DNA of 25,738 nucleotides. It comes from Sphingomonas sp. GTDB lineage: Bacteria > Pseudomonadota > Alphaproteobacteria > Sphingomonadales > Sphingomonadaceae. Shown here piece by piece: positions 23,636 to 25,738 of this stretch. The notes beneath the pieces were generated by a model. That model worked only from the letters and a program-made list of their open reading frames with translations. It was not told the origin of the DNA and did no database searches. A program made the position numbers and the translations under genes. Where the stretch lies: NCBI GenBank assembly GCA_030824725.1, contig JAPJRE010000010.1, positions 1 through 25,738 on the forward strand, in the 5' to 3' direction. Every line of letters begins with the position of its first letter. Positions within the stretch are counted from its first letter, which is position 1.

Positions 23636-25738
23636 CTACGCCCCCGTCGTCACGACGAGGCGCTGCAGGACGACATTGTCGTCGATGCGCCAGACCTTCA
23701 CGACATGCCGGCCGGCGGCCACCGCGGGGAAGCGCGCCGTGAGGGTGCGGCCATTTTCCTCGACCGCCTTGTTCCAGTCGCGCTGGGCCTGGGTGGTCGT
23801 CGCATTGGGGGCGGGGACGAGGCTGTCGGTGAGGATCTGCACCGGGCCATCGTTGACCGACACGCCGAGGCGCTGCTGGTTGCGGCCGGTGGTGTCGAGC
23901 GTCGGCACCAGTTCCAGTGCCACCTCCAGCGGGCCGCCCTTCGGAACCGTTACCGCATAGTCGACATGGACCCCGTCGGCAGCGGCGGTGGCAGGGCGCC
24001 CCTGCGGAAAGGTCGTCACGGCGCCCAGCGTGCGACCGAGATGCGGCACGCGGCGCCAGCTTAGCCCCTTGCCGCCGCTGGCCGCCGCGAAGTCCGGCGC
24101 CTCGATCACGATCTGATCGGCGGGCAAGGTAGGCGCGACGAAGACGATCGGCGCGGCCTTGCCCTCGACCCGGCGCACCGCCGGCATCACCTGCTGCTTG
24201 GGCTCCTGCCAGCTGGTATAGCCGATATGGGTCTGGGCCATCATCCCGTCCCATTTGCCGCCGTTCAGTGCGTGATAGGCGGCGGTGATCTCGCCATCCC
24301 GCGCGAAGGCGCGCTCGGCCTGCTCGGCAAAGCCGTTCGCGCGGGCATCGCCGGCGGCGGCGAGGCGGCGGTTCCACGCCACGGCGTAGTAGAGCCGGTA
24401 GACGTTCGCGACGGCGAGGATCGGATGCTCGACCAGCTGGAACCAGGCGTCGCGCGCGTCGGCGGCAATGCGCGGCTTCACCGCCGCCATGTCGCGCTCC
24501 AGCGCCTCCCATTCGGCGACCACGCGGCCGAAGTCGCCGCCGTCCAGCCTGCCGTCGCTGCGGACCGGCCCCAGCGCGAAGCTGTCGGCGTCGAGCAGCT
24601 CGGGCTTGCGCCGCGCGGCGAGCTGGCCATAGCGCGTGAGCAGCGCGCCGACCTTCTCCGCCAGCGCCGGCCCGAACGCCGCGCCCGCCCAGCGCGCGGG
24701 ATAGGCGGTCATCGCCTCCAGCGTCATCGCCTCGGGGTTCCAGGCCTGGTCTAGGAAGAAGCTCAGCGGATATTCCATCGGCTTGAGGTCGCCGACATTG
24801 ACGATCCAGATCGTCCGCGCGCCCCGCTGCCAGGCGAGGTCCATCTGCTGCCAGCTCTTCTCGATCTGGTTGGTGTTCAGCCACTTGTAGTTGCGCGGCG
24901 CGCCGACATAATCGAAATGGTAATAGACCCCGTACCCGCCCTTGCGGTTGAGATCGGCGGTGGCGAGGCGGCGGATCTGGCCCCAGTTATCATCGGCGAA
25001 CAGCAGCGTCACATCGTCCGGCACGCGCATGCCGTGGTCGTAATAGTCCTGCACTTCCTTGTAGAGCGCCCACATCTGCGGGGTCGCCTCGGCCGGACGC
25101 CTGGTTACGTCCGCCAGGATGCTGCGCTGGTCGGCGACGATTGTCTCGAGCAGCTCGGTCGCGGTGCCCTCCGCCATCGCCTCGTCACCGTCGCCGCGCA
25201 TGCCGACGGTGACCAGGCAGTCATAGCCCTTGCCGTCGCCCTTCGACATCATCCGCTCGATGCCGCCGCGCCAGAAGCGACGGAGATTTTCGGCGTTGGT
25301 CGCATAATCCCATTTGCCGCCGGTGACGCCCTTGTCGGTGTTGCGGTGCCATTCCTCCTGCGCGCGGGTCATCGGCTCGTGGTGCGAGGTGCCCATCACC
25401 ACGCCCATCGCATCGGCGAGCACCATGTTCTGAGGATCGTCGTCGTTGAACGCCTTGCCCCACATCGCCGGCCACAGATAATTGCCCTTCAGCCGCAGCA
25501 GCAGCTCGAAGACATGGGCGTACATCGCGGCGTTGATTCCGCCGAAATGCTTCTTGGCCCACCCGCTGAAGCAGGGATCCTCGTCGTTGATGAAGAAGCC
25601 GCGATAGCGCACCCGCGGCTGGTCGCGCCGGCTGCCGGGGGCAAGCGTCACGTCGGCGCGGCGGGGAACGGGGACGTCGGCGAACCAGTGCCAGGGCGAG
25701 ACGCCGATCCGCTGGGAAATGTCATAGGTACCATAGAC
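23636..25738 (-). CDS. Glycoside hydrolase family 115 (xylan alpha-glucuronidase), 5' end beyond the window
   Basis: About 700 C-terminal residues of a GH115 protein. At the window edge the frame reads VYGTYDISQRIGVSPWHWFADV, in two parts YGTYDISQRIGV and SPWHWFADVPV, followed by RYRGFFINDEDPCFSGW, LKGNYLWPAMWGKAF, MGTSHHEPM, FADDNWGQIRRL and YYHFDYVGAPRNYKWLNT, all GH115 landmarks. The C-terminal 200 residues form the extra beta-sandwich domain of this family. The enzyme removes (4-O-methyl)-glucuronic acid from xylan side chains. The N-terminal domain, and any signal peptide, lie outside the window. It points to plant-polysaccharide use; other xylan genes may lie to the right. Confidence 0.93.
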   Translation of the reverse strand, partial: VYGTYDISQRIGVSPWHWFADVPVPRRADVTLAPGSRRDQPRVRYRGFFINDEDPCFSGWAKKHFGGINAAMYAHVFELLLRLKGNYLWPAMWGKAFNDDDPQNMVLADAMGVVMGTSHHEPMTRAQEEWHRNTDKGVTGGKWDYATNAENLRRFWRGGIERMMSKGDGKGYDCLVTVGMRGDGDEAMAEGTATELLETIVADQRSILADVTRRPAEATPQMWALYKEVQDYYDHGMRVPDDVTLLFADDNWGQIRRLATADLNRKGGYGVYYHFDYVGAPRNYKWLNTNQIEKSWQQMDLAWQRGARTIWIVNVGDLKPMEYPLSFFLDQAWNPEAMTLEAMTAYPARWAGAAFGPALAEKVGALLTRYGQLAARRKPELLDADSFALGPVRSDGRLDGGDFGRVVAEWEALERDMAAVKPRIAADARDAWFQLVEHPILAVANVYRLYYAVAWNRRLAAAGDARANGFAEQAERAFARDGEITAAYHALNGGKWDGMMAQTHIGYTSWQEPKQQVMPAVRRVEGKAAPIVFVAPTLPADQIVIEAPDFAAASGGKGLSWRRVPHLGRTLGAVTTFPQGRPATAAADGVHVDYAVTVPKGGPLEVALELVPTLDTTGRNQQRLGVSVNDGPVQILTDSLVPAPNATTTQAQRDWNKAVEENGRTLTARFPAVAAGRHVVKVWRIDDNVVLQRLVVTTGA

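Overview
The window is GC-rich and gene-dense, with many 1 to 4 base overlaps between genes. It looks like a pigmented, Gram-negative alphaproteobacterium of the sphingomonad type. Supporting signs are a crtY-crtI-crtB carotenoid set, a protein with the VPEPAAWALL sorting signal common in that group, a TonB-dependent receptor, a MipA/OmpV porin-like protein and a GH115 glycosidase. This is inferred from gene content and sequence style; no rRNA or tRNA gene was seen.

Layout. Bases 1-58 read on the minus strand as the end of a histidine-kinase ATPase domain and join abruptly to the C-terminal part of a MATE transporter (to 576). A minus-strand zinc-ribbon membrane protein follows (548-1267). 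Next is a tightly coupled plus-strand envelope operon: ftsE, ftsX, a DUF218/YdcF-like protein and a PlsC-type acyltransferase (1434-4235). A palindromic repeat (4259-4352) separates it from the minus-strand carotenoid cluster crtY, crtI, LOG-family gene, crtB (4399-8745), which has a second, MITE-like repeat inside it (5989-6089). Then come a PEP-CTERM protein (8944-9735), a TonB-dependent receptor (minus, 9783-12251), a sterol-desaturase-family protein with an overlapping DUF2141 protein (plus, 12447-13593) and a MipA/OmpV protein (13657-14514).

The right half holds two coupled Gfo/Idh/MocA oxidoreductases (minus, 14567-16800) and a TPP riboswitch driving thiC (16985-19012). It continues with a DUF2199 protein, a YefM-YoeB toxin-antitoxin pair with a recognisable TGTACA operator, ung, a small secreted possible carbohydrate-binding protein, ubiG, lysC and a GH115 alpha-glucuronidase that runs off the right edge.

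Most genes are familiar. The points most worth checking are: the chimeric left edge; a 10-bp helix that hides the thiC ribosome-binding site; an internal Shine-Dalgarno plus GTG in lysC that could yield a separate regulatory subunit; a perfect 9-bp dyad between ung and the secreted protein; a canonical EF-hand loop in the TonB receptor; the long desaturase/DUF2141 overlap; and the LOG gene translationally coupled to crtB. No clearly new multi-gene system, CRISPR array, prophage or insertion sequence was found.
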